A DNA stretch of 64,000 bases from Ceratopteris richardii (Eukaryota; Streptophyta; Polypodiopsida; Polypodiales; Pteridaceae): contig CM035428.1 of NCBI GenBank assembly GCA_020310875.1, forward strand, positions 108,082,745 through 108,146,744. The letters are read 5' to 3'. Shown one piece after another: positions 22,505 through 33,894 of this stretch (positions are counted from its first letter, which is position 1; every line of letters starts with the position of its first letter). The notes beneath the pieces were generated by a model that had not been told where the DNA came from, did no database searches, and worked only from the letters and a program-made list of their open reading frames with translations. A program made the translations under genes and the position numbers.

Positions 22505-24570
22505 TAATTATGAATATTCTACTCATTCCCAAGGATGTTTGGGGTCCAATAAGAGAAGCATCCCTTGTTGGAAATAGGTATTTTGTAACCTTCATTGGTG
22601 AAGTTTCAAGAAAATTATGGTTTTATTGCATTAGGAACAAATAAGATGTGTTCCACTACTTCAATCAGTTCAAGGCACAAGTGGAGAAGGAGTTTATAAA
22701 GTTTATCAAAACTTTGAGATTCGATGGAGGGCTAGAGTACTTCTCCCATGAATTTTCTGAATTTTTGGAGGTCAATGGCATCAAAAGACAATTTACATAT
22801 AGGTATACCCCTCAACAAAATGGGGTAGCAGAGAGAAAGAACAAACACATAGACGATGTAGCAAGGTGTATGCTCAAAGAAATGAGTATGCCAAATTGTT
22901 ATTGGGGAGAGGCTACATTTACAACCACATACATCATGAACAGATTTCTCCCATCATGTATACATCATTTAACCCCTGAGGAAGGATCAAGTGGAAGAAA
23001 ACCTTGCATTTCACATCTTAGAATCTTTGGTTATATATGCTATGTGCATGTACCTCAAGAGTTGAGGTCAAAGTTAGATGCCAAATCTGAAAGGTGTATC
23101 TTTTTGGGACATTCTATGAAACAAAATGGGTATAAATGTTATAATCCCATCACCAAGGAGCTAAAGGTAAGAAGAGATGTTTTTTCTTATGAGTTGAAGC
23201 CTTGGTATGCATGCACAAGTCCATTGGAGGTTGAAGAAATAGGTGAGATAAATGAAGAATGATGATACAATTCAAGAAAGCATGGATTTAAGTGGTCCAA
23301 GCAACTCATCCAAAACAAGGACACCCTCACCATGGAGTGGAAGGCTTAGGGAAAGAGAGACCAGCTGTGAAGAAAGCAAAGTTAAGACAAAGAGAAGATT
23401 GCAATTGAAGAAGGAAGCTTTATGGATGAGAGCATGTTCAAAGATGAAGAGATGGAACGAATCCAAACCCCAAGAGTGGCAAAACAAAGAAAGAAGATGA
23501 AAAATACACCTAAAGGAAGTGAAAGAAGTCCTCAAGGGTAAGATTTCTAGTTCAAACGTTAACATATGATAATTTCATTGCAAAGCATTATGCATACATG
23601 ACTTAGGTAATCAAGGACAAAGAACCAACTAGCTTTGAAGAAGCTAAAGATTGCAAGGAATGTCAAGAGGCAAAGAAGGAAGAGATCAAGTCACTTGATG
23701 AAAATCATACTTGGAGCTTGGTACTAACTCAAGAAGGCATAAAGGTGATAGGTAACAAGTGGGTTTACAAAATTAAAATAAATTCATATGGTTCCATTGT
23801 TAGGTACAAAGCAAGGTTGGTGGCGAAAGGCTTCTCCAAAAGCTATGGGATAGATTATGATGAAACTTTTAGCCCTGTAGCCAAGATGCCAACAATTAGG
23901 ACTTTGATTGTAGTGGTCACATCAAAGAAATGGAGCTTATATAAGTTGTATGTGAAGAATGCCTTCCTCAATGGAGAGCTTGAAGAAGTAGTCTAACATG
24001 AGCCAACCTCAAAGATTTGCTAGTATGAGGTACCCAAATAATGTTAACAAGCTAATGAAAGAATTATATGGACTAAAGCAAGCCTCAAGAGCCTGGAATC
24101 AGAGGTTAGTGGATTATTTATCAATTTGTGGATACAAATGAAGTGTTATAGATCCAACACTCTGCATGAAGCGGCATGGAGACAAGATGGTATGCATATG
24201 CATCTATGTGAACAATTTGATGATCACAAGAAGTGATATTGTAGGTATTAAAAATATCAAACCAAAGCTAGGAAAGGAGTTCAAGATATTTGATCTTGGA
24301 ACACTAAAGTACTTCTTGGGAAGAGGTAACCTATTCACACAGTGGAATCTTCTTGATTTAGTGAAAATACTTGTTGGATGCGCTATACAAGTTTGGTATG
24401 AGTGGTTTTAAGACACTTTCTGAGCCCATGGAGCCAATTACAAAGTTGGTTGTAGGTCAAGGAGAGGATGTAAAAGATATCATACTATATAGAAGCAAAA
24501 TTGGTTCATTAATTTATGCTACATTCACTAGACCTGATCTTGCATATGTAGTAGGAATCCACACATAAAT
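22505..24570 (+). pseudogene. Copia D integrase-RT-RNase H start (broken)
   Basis: Integrase begins near 22510 (DVWGPIREASLVGNRYFVTF). The second catalytic Asp region reads FIGE instead of FIDD. LRFDGGLEYFSHEFSEFLEV holds the Glu, and YTPQQNGVAERKNKHIDDVA and KSERCIFLGHSMKQNGYKCY follow. RT runs from WSLVLTQEG and [20 protein letters not shown] (about 23710-23830) through [16 protein letters not shown] to an active site that reads YVNN (24205-24216) instead of YVDD. The connection to RNase H (YRSKIGSLIYATFTRPDLAY) ends near 24570. It has many stops, and no LTR is visible. Confidence 0.85.
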
Positions 24571-25591
24571 GGATACATGCACAAAAAATACACATCCACA
24601 GACACACACACACACACATACATCTCGAAATGGGCACTACATGTGGAAATATGAGAGCACAATGTCAAGGAATGAAGTTCTTCGGATGAAACTGTAACTC
24701 TGCATTAGTTACACGTGCGTATGAAAGTGATCCACGTGTGTGAATTTGTGTAAGATGCTTTGGTGTTGTTTGCTTGAGTGAAGTCCAAAAGGAGGTGCTC
24801 GAAAATACAGCACTCTTGCTGAATTTTGAGCTTTTCTTGGTCAAAAGGGAGAGCCTTACACGCGTTGGTGTATGGTAGTGACATATGTCTATCCTTTTGG
24901 GGTGCTTTACTAAAATTCAAGTTTCAAGTATTGTTACATTTTAGATATGAGATACCTTGAGAGAGAGAGAGAGAGTTACTTTTGCTGACTTCTGAGCTTT
25001 TTTTTTTGTCAAAAGGGAGATCCTTACACGTGTAGTCTATCCTTACACACATGTACATACTTACTTACATACATAAATAAATACATACACACAATGCAGA
25101 TTCAAATATTGCTAGCAGAAAGGGAATTAAATAAATTAAGCTTAAAAGGATTAGGTTCATAAATTTGTCGTCTTCTCTTAAGTTTACAAAGACTAAATAA
25201 ATTAAGTTTAAAAGGATTAGGTTCATAAATTTGTCGTCTTCTCTTAAGTTTACAAAGACTAGTAAGTTGCAAAATAGAAGATCAATTATTTATCGTTACT
25301 GATTCTGTTTCTTACAAGCAGCATGGATGTCAAGGGAGAGGAAGACACCTCAAAAATCTTCTTTTCATGTCCCAAAAGTGAAAACCTATAAAACTCGAAA
25401 GAAAAAGAGTCCATTATAAAAGTCAAATTCACTAAGGACAGAGATTCTTTTTCATTTTTCATCTTTATGTTTTTTATTGCATTTATCTTTGTTTTCTTCC
25501 TCTTTTTCACGTATTTTTCTCTAAGTTTTGTGTTTATTTAGTGAATGGATTACTATGTGATTGTTTTTCCAACTATCGCATAGATGAATGA
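24571..25591. other. Noncoding stretch with simple repeats
   Basis: CA-rich run 24598-24622, GA run 24958-24976, TACATACATAAATAAATA run near 25065-25085. No gene recognised. Confidence 0.6.
25128..25259. repeat. 66-bp tandem duplication
   Basis: Two almost identical 66-bp units, each starting TAAATAAATTAAG and containing TTCATAAATTTGTCGTCTTC. Confidence 0.9.
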
Positions 25592-25808
25592 TGTTGCACT
25601 TTGGGGATCGGGAATTCACATAAACATCATAAGGAAGAAGAATTTTAGGAGCACAATACAAAGTGTATTACTAAATGAGTGTACAAAGATAAGCAGCCTT
25701 TTAGCATTATGGTGTATATACAAGTAACAGAAAAAACATCCTAAAGAGGTAAAAAATGCCCACATAGTCCTAAGTGCTTGCACACATTATTACCAAAATA
25801 TACCAACA
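25592..25808 (-). repeat. Copia A-like 3' LTR
   Basis: 217 bp, plus orientation TGTTGCACTTTGG...ATATACCAACA. The polypurine tract GAGGGGGGATTT (minus) adjoins it at about 25809-25820. Confidence 0.85.
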
Positions 25809-26477
25809 AATCCCCCCTCACACTAATGCCATCAACAAGGGGCTGACACTCATGTATTAAGAAGTGCCAAGAAATGTGTACTAAGGTTAATACACAAAAG
25901 GGAATAAGTCCAAAGCTTCTGTAAAAAGGTCTACAACATTATCCTTTGTGGGCACATATGCCAAACTAATCTCTCCAATAGAGAGTGTCTCCTTGACATA
26001 ATGATAGTGCACCTCAATGATCTTAGTGCAAGCATGGAACACTACTAGATTCCTTGCAACTATCAATGTGTTTTGATTATCAATACAAAATGGTGGTGGT
26101 AGATGTTTGATCAATGACCAAGTCATCCATAAGGCAACTGATCCATAAGTCATCCATAAGTCATCCAGACACACTCAACAATAGCTTTGAACACTGCCTT
26201 ATACTCAAGACTCACGACTAGAATTCACTAGAAAGGATTGCTTCTTACTCATCCAAGAGATGCATGAGTATATACTCAAGACTCACAACAAGAAGTCACT
26301 AGAAAGGGTTGCTTCTTACTCATCCAAGAGATGCATGAGTAGCAAGCATGAAAACAACTAGCCCAATCTGAATTAGAAAGGCATTTAAAACTATTGGTAT
26401 TGACCCCCCATTGGGGTAAAACAACCCAAGGTGCCAGTTACTAGATAATTGGTTAAACATATGCTTAATTTCTTACC
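25809..26477 (-). pseudogene. Copia A-like RNase H (decayed)
   Basis: The minus strand reads LGLFYPNGGS (about 26415), IDNQNTLIVARN, HYHYVKETLSIGE, ISLAYVPTKDNVVDLFTEAL. A 70-bp tandem duplication lies at about 26205-26340 (each copy ends CATCCAAGAGATGCATGAGTA). It ends at 26477, the point of LINE insertion. Confidence 0.8.
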
Positions 26478-26489
26478 AATCCTCAAATC

Positions 26490-27675
26490 TTTTTTTTATC
26501 AAAAGGAAGTTCGGCTTGGCTTAGTCTCCTAGACTTTAATTAAACAGAAAGAACAGGTTACAAGTGAATGGGACTAGTGCCCTTGGGACCCCTTGTATCC
26601 CACAAAATAGGGGTAGAACTTGCGGGTCTAGAGAGAGACTAGAGAGAGTTACAAATGAGGTTAACAACCCTCTCTTCCTCCTCATGCGGGACCCACTTGG
26701 GTTTAAGCTTGTTGTTCTCAATGAGAAACACTTTTTGATGCTTGAAAGGGGGGGACCTCTTACAATTGGAGATTCTTTTGCCAAAGAGGAATAGAAACTT
26801 CTTGATCAACCACTCTTTAGGAGGGTGTCTAAAATTGCTAGAACATTTCTCCCTCCAAATCTTCCAAAGGGTTTCCCCTGTTATAGCCACTGAGAAACCG
26901 TTCGCTTTACCAAGCAACGCTTGCTTCTAGGTGATTTGTGCATGTAGTCTCAAAATATTCCCAAGGGTCTACCAGAGTAGGCGAGACTTGGGGCAAACAG
27001 AGAAGATGTGGCACATATCCTCGATGCTATGATAGCATCCCTTGCACCACGGTGGGCCCCCACAAACTTTGTTAGCCTTTAGGTTGGTCTAGATACCACG
27101 GTGGAGAACTTGCCACATGCAAATCAATTTTTTGATCTCGATGAGGGGATGCTAGATAGACATGAACTTCAAATCCCAATGCAGCCTTGTCCAAGTCAGG
27201 CACCACTTCTTGTTAAGCATGATATGATAGTACATGTACACCTTGATTCTAGGAATTTTGGAAAGGTGATTGCCATTGTGCCACATAATACCCTCATGGC
27301 ACGGTGGATCCCACCCAATGAGGAGTCAGGTGTTTGAATGTTCCCAAGCAATGCATCTGCTCTAGAGGAGAGTCCATTCTACATAGTTCACTCTTATTTC
27401 AGGGTCTATGTCCTCAAATCTGATCCACTGGCCAGTTTCTTGTTTCTAAAGGTGCTTCCATTGTCTGAGACCCTTGTTCCAGAGTCGCTTAACATCTTGG
27501 AGGTTCCAAGAAGCCACACCCCTAATGCTCGAGATTGGAAACCATATTGAGTCATTTTGTCTAATTTCGACCACCCATTTCTAATCATCTATGACCCTGA
27601 CAAATTGCTTGAACTTGTTCCAACTCTTCCATAAGGAGCACACAAGATTCAAGCCTTTAGAGGAAACCAAATTTT
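26490..27675 (-). mobile_element. 5'-truncated LINE
   Basis: A non-LTR retrotransposon 3' part on the minus strand. It includes a cysteine/histidine cluster CKGCYHSIEDMCHIFSVC (about 27045-26990), of the kind found after RT in plant L1-type LINEs (zf-RVT), and TLWKIWREKCSSNFRHPPKE (about 26870-26810). The element ends in an A run on the minus strand (T run 26490-26497 on plus). Flanking 12-mers AATCCTCAAATC (26478-26489) and AATCCTTAACTC (27676-27687) agree at 10 of 12 sites, a decayed target duplication, and the host copia reads continuously across it. Only about 1.2 kb remains; RT is lost by 5' truncation. Confidence 0.8.
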
Positions 27676-27687
27676 AATCCTTAACTC

Positions 27688-28900
27688 TTGGGCTATGCAT
27701 AAATCTATACATTTAAGAGAGAAAATTGTATTAGGTTGATTGATGCATAGATAAATTATAGCATCAAGTAGCTTGCTCATATAGATTAGCATCAATGCAT
27801 CTCGAGCATCATAAAGACTCAATTATAAAATTGTTTCTATGGGAGCGGCAATAGGTTTTGATACCTTAGGGTAAAGCATTGCAATAAAGTGTTATTGTAT
27901 TAAGTTTGACACAAGGTCATTTTGCTATCAACTTGCATATACTTAGTTCTCAAATAGTGATGGATTCTAGATATGAAATTTCAAAAGAGACATGAAAATT
28001 AACCTTAAAATTAGAAATTCTCATCTTGTTAGGACTAGTGAGAAACATGCCATCGACATAAACAAAACTAATAAGACGTTCATCATGTGCATGGTTTATA
28101 TACAAGGTGCTTTTAATTGGACCATTGTGAAACCCATGCGCTATAAGTAGGCATGTGTCTTCTTATACAAGGCACATAATGCTTTCATTAATCCATACAA
28201 TGTATTTTTGAGCATGCAAACTTTGTTTTAGTACTCTCTTTGCACAAAAGCATGGGGTTGAAAACATGCATGATGCTATGAACACATGTCATTCTACACA
28301 TATGTGCAAAGATGTCATCAAAATCTATGTTTTTTTCTTGGAAACAACCTTTATCTAGAAGCATGGTCTTATAGTGATGAATCTTACCATCAAGTTTGTG
28401 TGTCCACTTATAGATCTATTAGTGCCAATGGCCTTCTTGCCTAGAGATAAGTCACAAAAAGGCAAAATATCATTCTTCATAATAGCATCAACTTCAAATT
28501 GCATAACAACCATCCAACTTCTAAATTGTGTGCTTCATCAAAGGCTCACTATGATCATAAAGGCTAGAGACAACCACTGAATGACAATCAAATGAAAAGA
28601 AAGCATTGGGCTTGAACAAGTATGATAAGGAAAAGGTGCATCTAACTTCCTATCTCTCAAATATTGCACAAACAAATTTCACATAAATTTTTCCTCATCA
28701 ATATCAGCTGTCTCCTCAATCAGTGCATCATGAATATCTACATTAGAAATGGAATGATTGATGTTCTCATTCAACACCTAGATAGGCTGAAAATCTACCT
28801 CACAAAGAGATACATTTGATTTTACTCTATTGAAAAGGGGTATTAATGTATCATACACATATTTTCATCCTCACAAAGAGATACATTTGATTGTCCTTGG
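27688..28900 (-). pseudogene. Copia A-like reverse transcriptase (decayed)
   Basis: The minus strand reads AHGFHNGPIKSTLYINHAHD and then the active site YVDG at 28049-28060 (second Asp changed to Gly). Upstream is MVVMQFEVDAIM near 28510, where family A has the RT N-terminus. At the other end, YLCINQPNTIFSLKC and ELRIK connect across the LINE to the RNase H part. Multiple stops and shifts. Confidence 0.75.
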
Positions 28901-29729
28901 TACATGAAAGTAAGGTATGCACAACGTCCTTGAAAAAAACTACATCATGGCTAACTAGAATTCATTTATTTTGTGGGTGACATAGCTAATAACCTTTTCT
29001 CTCAAAATTATACCAAACAAAAATATATTTCACACCCTTATTATCAAATTTCTTGCATTTTTGTTCATGCATTAATGCATATGCGAGAAAACAAAAATCA
29101 AGTAGATGATTAAAAGATGGCTTGCTACCATGCCAAGATTCATAGTTATCCATATATTTTTGAAATTTTTATGAGAGCTTATTAATACCATCGCACAACA
29201 TGCTAGATGCAATAAAGTTTTCACCTCAAAAAGATCATGAAGTGTAAATCTATCATGAACAAACTTTACCTCCAAGCCAATCTTGGCTAGTGTTGACATT
29301 GATAATAGATTCTTCTTGATCTTTGGTACATGTAAAGCATCTGACAATGTTAATGTTCTTCCATTACCACTAGTAAGGATGATTCTTCTAACTCCCATGA
29401 AAGGATATGAGGATTTTCTACACATGTAATAGTATTTCCATTAGGGGCAAGCTCAAGTAAATGAATAAACTGTGTTGAGAGGTAATATGTTTGGTTGCAT
29501 CACTACCAAAGTACCAAACATCCATGTCCATAGATGACATATAATGATCATGTATTGATGGTTCATAACTACAGTGTAGTGACTGCCCACTTTTCATTTT
29601 TTTACTAAGTTTGTAGACACAACCATAGAAGAAAAAGTGTCTACAACAAGTATTATTGCCTCTTTCTTCTTTGCCTTTTCTACGTATTTGTTTTCTTCTC
29701 ATATTTTTCTTCCTTCTTTGATTTTGCAA
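28901..29729 (-). pseudogene. Copia A-like protease, pre-integrase and integrase remnant
   Basis: Protease site reads DSD-like (VWYFGSDATKHITSQHS, about 29520): the DSG triad is altered to GSD. Then LTLSDALHVPKIKKNLLSMS and LAKIGLEVKFVHDRFTLHD. The remaining integrase is reduced to a C-terminal end near 28930-29110; most of the catalytic core is missing. Confidence 0.75.
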
Positions 29730-30506
29730 TAGTTTACAAAATTTTACTCAACGAGAGGAAGAGCCCCTCTACCTTTTCTCTTCTAACTTGCAACAAAAGT
29801 TTCATTTGTAGCACACATAATAGACTTGTCATTCATAGATTTATTTTCTTGAAGCAAAAAAGATACTAATTCTTCAGCCTTTCATCATCAATCAAAGGGT
29901 AGAAGATAAAATCTGATAAGAAAGAACTAGGTAAACCTTTGAGAATAGTTTGCACAATTAAACTATCTGGAAAAACATGATATACAACAATCAACTACTC
30001 TTTCAATTCTTCTTTTTATCTTTGTGAAGAAAATTTCCATAGAGTAACCTCCATTCATATGCTCATGCTCTAATTTATTTTGATGGTAAGGAAGGCGTGC
30101 CTTGTTGACTCATATAGGATGGAAAGAATATCCCAAGCATCCTTTGTTGTTTTGCATGAGTTAAAATGAGTAATAATGGTACACTTGACATATAAAGAAA
30201 TCAAGGAACATGCATGTGCATCTCTACCATCCCATCAAATTGTCTCTATTGTGGATGGGGGGTGGTGGTGTAGCTAACATAGTTAAAATGGAAGTTGCAA
30301 GAGGACTCAAAATACGAAATACAACATCCTCAACACCACCTCCACCATTTCAATTTGAGCATTTGTAGTTATGATATGATGTGTTTCAACAACTTGAACA
30401 TACCCCACAATCACATGCGCAATGTGCATGCCCATAATGAGTAGTTGGAACCATCCAATTTATCCTCAACAATTAGCATGCAAAACATATCATTGTTCTC
30501 AATCAT
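29730..30506 (-). pseudogene. Copia A-like gag (decayed)
   Basis: ATG at 30506 begins MIENNDMFCMLIVEDKLDG, parallel to the A gag at 6880. Further in, sequence corresponding to the UBN2-type domain is recognisable but frameshifted. Stops throughout. Confidence 0.7.
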
Positions 30507-30829
30507 GGATGACAAATGTACACTAATGCAAAACATTAAATATTTCTCAAAAATACCCAATGGATCTCTTCTAGACCAATAGACTTTGAGCCGCTTCTAC
30601 TTGTGAACCAAAAATGGTATATACATTTGATAGAAAAGGACAAAATTGTCTGCATAGCCATTTTAAAGTGCATTCAAAGTCCAAAATGTGCATATAAAAT
30701 CCAAAGAGATTCCTCTTAAAGTATGCACCACAAAAAGTATTCTCGTTGATTTTTCAAAGTGATATTAGTCTATGAGCAGGGGTGTGCAATAATATACCTT
30801 AGGAACCAATGGGCTACTTTCTTACCAAT

Positions 30830-31051
30830 TTCTCGAGTTTTAGGATCGAGAATGCACAAAAATAGCATGAGGAAGAAGGATCTCATGAGCAAAGGACATA
30901 TTGTATTACTAAGTGAATTTAAAATGATAAATAACCCTTTAGGGTTATGGGCATATATACATGCCATGGGGAAAGACCTCCTAAAAAGGGAAAATATGCC
31001 CCAAAAATTCTTAAGTGTGTTCACACACATCGCTACCGAGGGATAATAACA
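30830..31051 (-). repeat. Copia A-like 5' LTR
   Basis: 222 bp. It aligns with 25592-25808 throughout (GGATCGAGAATGCAC, GCATATATACATGCC, CACACACATCGCTACC). The inner terminus has mutated to TTCTCGAG. A decayed primer site (..CTTACCAAT) lies just left of it. Confidence 0.8.
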
Positions 31052-31056
31052 AATGA

Positions 31057-31860
31057 TGATATGTGAAAAGGTTTCTTTTATATTTAGGGAGCATATGTAC
31101 ATTTGATCGAATGGGGGAATATATGCCTTTTGTGTCTTATGAGTCTCTGCATATCCCGATAATTGACATTGCAAAGTACAAGAATATTACATATGGTTTT
31201 GAAGAGGAGAAAATGTTCATGGAATATAAAAGGCCAAGAGTCAAGTATTCCCTCATGAGGCTATGCTGTGTGTTGCATATATGTTTAATGTGATTTAATT
31301 AAATAATTCACCTTTTAAAAATCCTTACAAGACTTGTCATGGCTTCAATCTATCTATTGTGATTGGTAAATAATATATTTGTGAAAATCATCATTGTTTG
31401 TCCATTTTTCATATAAAATTCACTAAAAAAAATCGAAAAAATACTATTCAAGCATTTTCTTGTAGAAAAGTTTCATTTAAATGTTATTGTAAATAATTTT
31501 CATTGCACATGTGCCATCAAATGCATCATTGAATCATTTTGTTCCATCGTATTGTTGACACCCCAAAAATACGGATTACAAAAATTATGGGAATTTCGAA
31601 ATTTGAAGTAAAAAGTATTGAAAACTTTGTGATAATTCCTTATTAATATTGTCTAATGTGTTGATTATGAAGAAAAGAAGGTATAAAAGGATTGAGAAAT
31701 ATAAAGAAACACATTTGGTGTAAAATCAAAACATAATCGTTGGAAATTTGCAATTATTGGAAAGATTTGTTTTAACTCTATGAATTTGTTGTTGCTTGTA
31801 GGTTAGATTGGGGGAAAATACAAATAGAGAGGAGTAAAACTTCATAATTAGTGAAGTGGA
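31057..31860. other. No gene seen
   Basis: AT-rich sequence after the AATGA target site. No LTR termini or domains recognised. Confidence 0.45.
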
Positions 31861-31861
31861 T

Positions 31862-31945
31862 AAAATTAGCTAAAAAACATGATAAAATTAGCTAAACATG
31901 ATAAAATTAGCTAAAAAACATGATAAAATTAGCTAAAAAAATCCT
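31862..31945. repeat. Short AT-rich tandem repeat
   Basis: About four copies of a TAAAATTAGCTAAAAAACATGA-like unit (18-22 bp), lying directly next to the A LTR at 31964. Confidence 0.85.
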
Positions 31946-31963
31946 ATAACCACAACAATAAAA

Positions 31964-32378
31964 TGTTGGAGTTTGAGGGTTGTGGAAGCACATGAACAAC
32001 ACAAGGAAGAAGAAGAAGAAGAAGCTCGGAGCCCAGCACAACAATGAGTGAATTACCAGCTGAATGTAAAAAGATAAGTAACCCACTTGGGTTACAAGCA
32101 TATATACAATCCGCGGAAAGAAAATGTCCTAAAGAGGTAAAAACATGCCCTAAGGATCCCAAGTGTGTTCCTGCAATTCAGTACCAAAATATATTAACAA
32201 ATCCCCCTCCCCCCTCATAGTGATGTGGTGAACATGGAGCTAGCACTCATGTATAAGGAAGTTCCAAGCTATGTTGAAAGAGATCAACCCACAAAAGGAA
32301 GTAATCCCAAAGCTTTGTGAAAAGCTTCAAAAGTCTCCCTAGGTAGAACCTTTGTGAAAAGGTCTAAAACATTCTCTT
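31964..32378 (-). mobile_element. Copia A 3' end fragment (LTR plus RNase H tail)
   Basis: LTR 31964-32199 (plus TGTTGGAGTTTGAGG...ATATTAACA), polypurine GAGGGGGGAGGGGGATTT (minus) at 32200-32217, then the 3' untranslated region and the last RNase H codons (DLFTKVLPRETFEAFHKALG near 32300-32360). Everything upstream is missing. Confidence 0.85.
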
Positions 32379-32908
32379 GTGAGACTATAGAATAGTCTCT
32401 TTGGTAGTTTCAATTGCTTGTAGTTGTGCTCATCAACAAAATTTTGATCTAAAACTTGATTTTTTCATAGGATTTTAAGAGCATCGAGGGCAAGGCAAAG
32501 TGCGAGGTAAGGCAAAGCTTGGGAAGCACTCCTTCTTGGGCAAAAGAGCTATCAACAAAGCATCGGACTTGAGGATGGAAGAACTCTCAACCCCCTCAAT
32601 CAATTGCTAGTTTAGGCTAGTGTGAGTAGCATCATTCATTAATTACGGTCACACTAGGAATGATATAAATGTAAGAGGCCTTAATTACTCAAGTTCAAGG
32701 GCAAATTAAGACATTAGGATGAAAAAACTAAGGGGAAAGAACTTAATTCTAATGGTGTGACAATTTAAACATGAAACAAAAGAAAAGTCCTTGACGTACA
32801 TAATTGGACAAGACAAGAGATTGAAAAGAGTAAAAATGAACTAAGTGATTGAGAACAAAGAAGTTTTGTGACAACTAATCACATCGAGTGCTTGAGGAAA
32901 ATAAGTTC
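32379..32908. other. No gene seen
   Basis: No primer-binding site or LTR end could be found for the gypsy element that starts at 32909. Confidence 0.45.
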
Positions 32909-33640
32909 ATGAACCTCATATCAGGAAAGCACATGGGAAAGGCAGATAGATGTAGTGTTAGGTCATCTGAAGCAAGTGTCAGGACCATAGCATGATCTTG
33001 GGCTCAACAACTTAGCAATTACCCTTATGATTTGAGCTTAGAAACAAGCGAGTTGGAGATTTCTTATAACATGGAGAGACCAGAGAGCGGGATAAACTTA
33101 GCTTACCTAGAAGGACCTTATAGAACTCAGTTAGAATACATCCAAACCAACCACTTAGGTGCTTGCATCTATGAGGATGGTTTGAGAAGATCGGTTGTTG
33201 AGTTGAGAAACCTTAATCAACCCATTGGATTGGAACATCCGATGGTTAAATTTGAGAGGGATGCATACATAGACAAGGAGGGAGCAATGTACATTATTTC
33301 CAATAAACCTAACTACACTAATGAATTTGGGGTAGTAGTTCCCAAGGCGGAAGTAGGCATCCAAGAAACAGAATCATTAGAGGGTGAACCTAGGACACCA
33401 AGAGGGAAATCAGTGTTGACTCAGATACTTAATCCAAAATGGATACCTCAAGACAACAAAGGTATTGAGTTATTTCTAAAAAGGAATACGGAGGAGGCAT
33501 TCTAGAGGTACAGATCTGAGTAGCCAAGCAAAATAGGAAGAGCCACGATCTATGAATTCAAGGACCCTCAAATACATGGAAAGGTAGCGTATTTGGACAA
33601 CACATCATAATGAGTGTTTTTAGTGTCCAAACATGGGAGA
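32909..33640 (+). pseudogene. Gypsy N-terminal ORF (function unknown)
   Basis: ATG at 32909 (MNLISGKHMGK) matches MNLRSGRHLGK of the 44242 copy, which decides the start. A TGA interrupts near codon 29. The rest is open to about 33505: EGPYRTQLEYIQTNHLGACI, YEDGLRRSVVELRN, DAYIDKEGAMYI, TPRGKSVLTQIL, WIPQDNKGIELFL. Then come TAG codons and ATIYEFKDP to about 33610. I recognise no catalytic domain; the conserved YEDGLRRSV and TPRGKSVLT blocks are shared by both copies. It may be the start of gag. Confidence 0.75.
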
Positions 33641-33894
33641 CATACCTATACATGGAAGGAAGAATTGGTTTTTTCCCCACTTTAACCTATTGTTGCCTTT
33701 GGGCACCAAGGAGTAGGAACATCCATGTCTCATGGTTGCCAAAGAGGAAAAGGCAACGATAGGCCTGAAGTGAGCTTCATTCACACCCTAGGAAGAGACA
33801 AATCAGCAGTGGAAACTGATAGAATAGAGAGATTGAGAGAATCAAGACCACAAGGTGGTAGAGATTACTTTCCTTTACCTAGCATCCAAGAATA

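Larger units (their letters stand above)
25592..31051 (-). mobile_element. Full-length copia A-like element with nested LINE
   Basis: Two LTRs (25592-25808; 30830-31051) flank a minus-strand gag-protease-integrase-RT-RNase H remnant. The 5-bp target duplication AATGA is exact on both sides (25587-25591 and 31052-31056). The LTRs have diverged strongly and the genes are heavily mutated, so this is an old insertion. A LINE (26490-27675) splits it between RT and RNase H; reading across the LINE restores the usual order of the A family. Confidence 0.9.

Noticed and set aside
24598..24976. CA and GA runs as regulatory elements
   Set aside because: Plain microsatellites without a neighbouring gene.
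26564..26930. Plus-strand open frames over the LINE
   Set aside because: They are antisense to the LINE zinc-finger region, which explains the coding-like pattern.
27101..27550. Plus-strand frames as a host gene fragment
   Set aside because: They lie within the LINE on its antisense strand; the minus-strand LINE reading accounts for the region.
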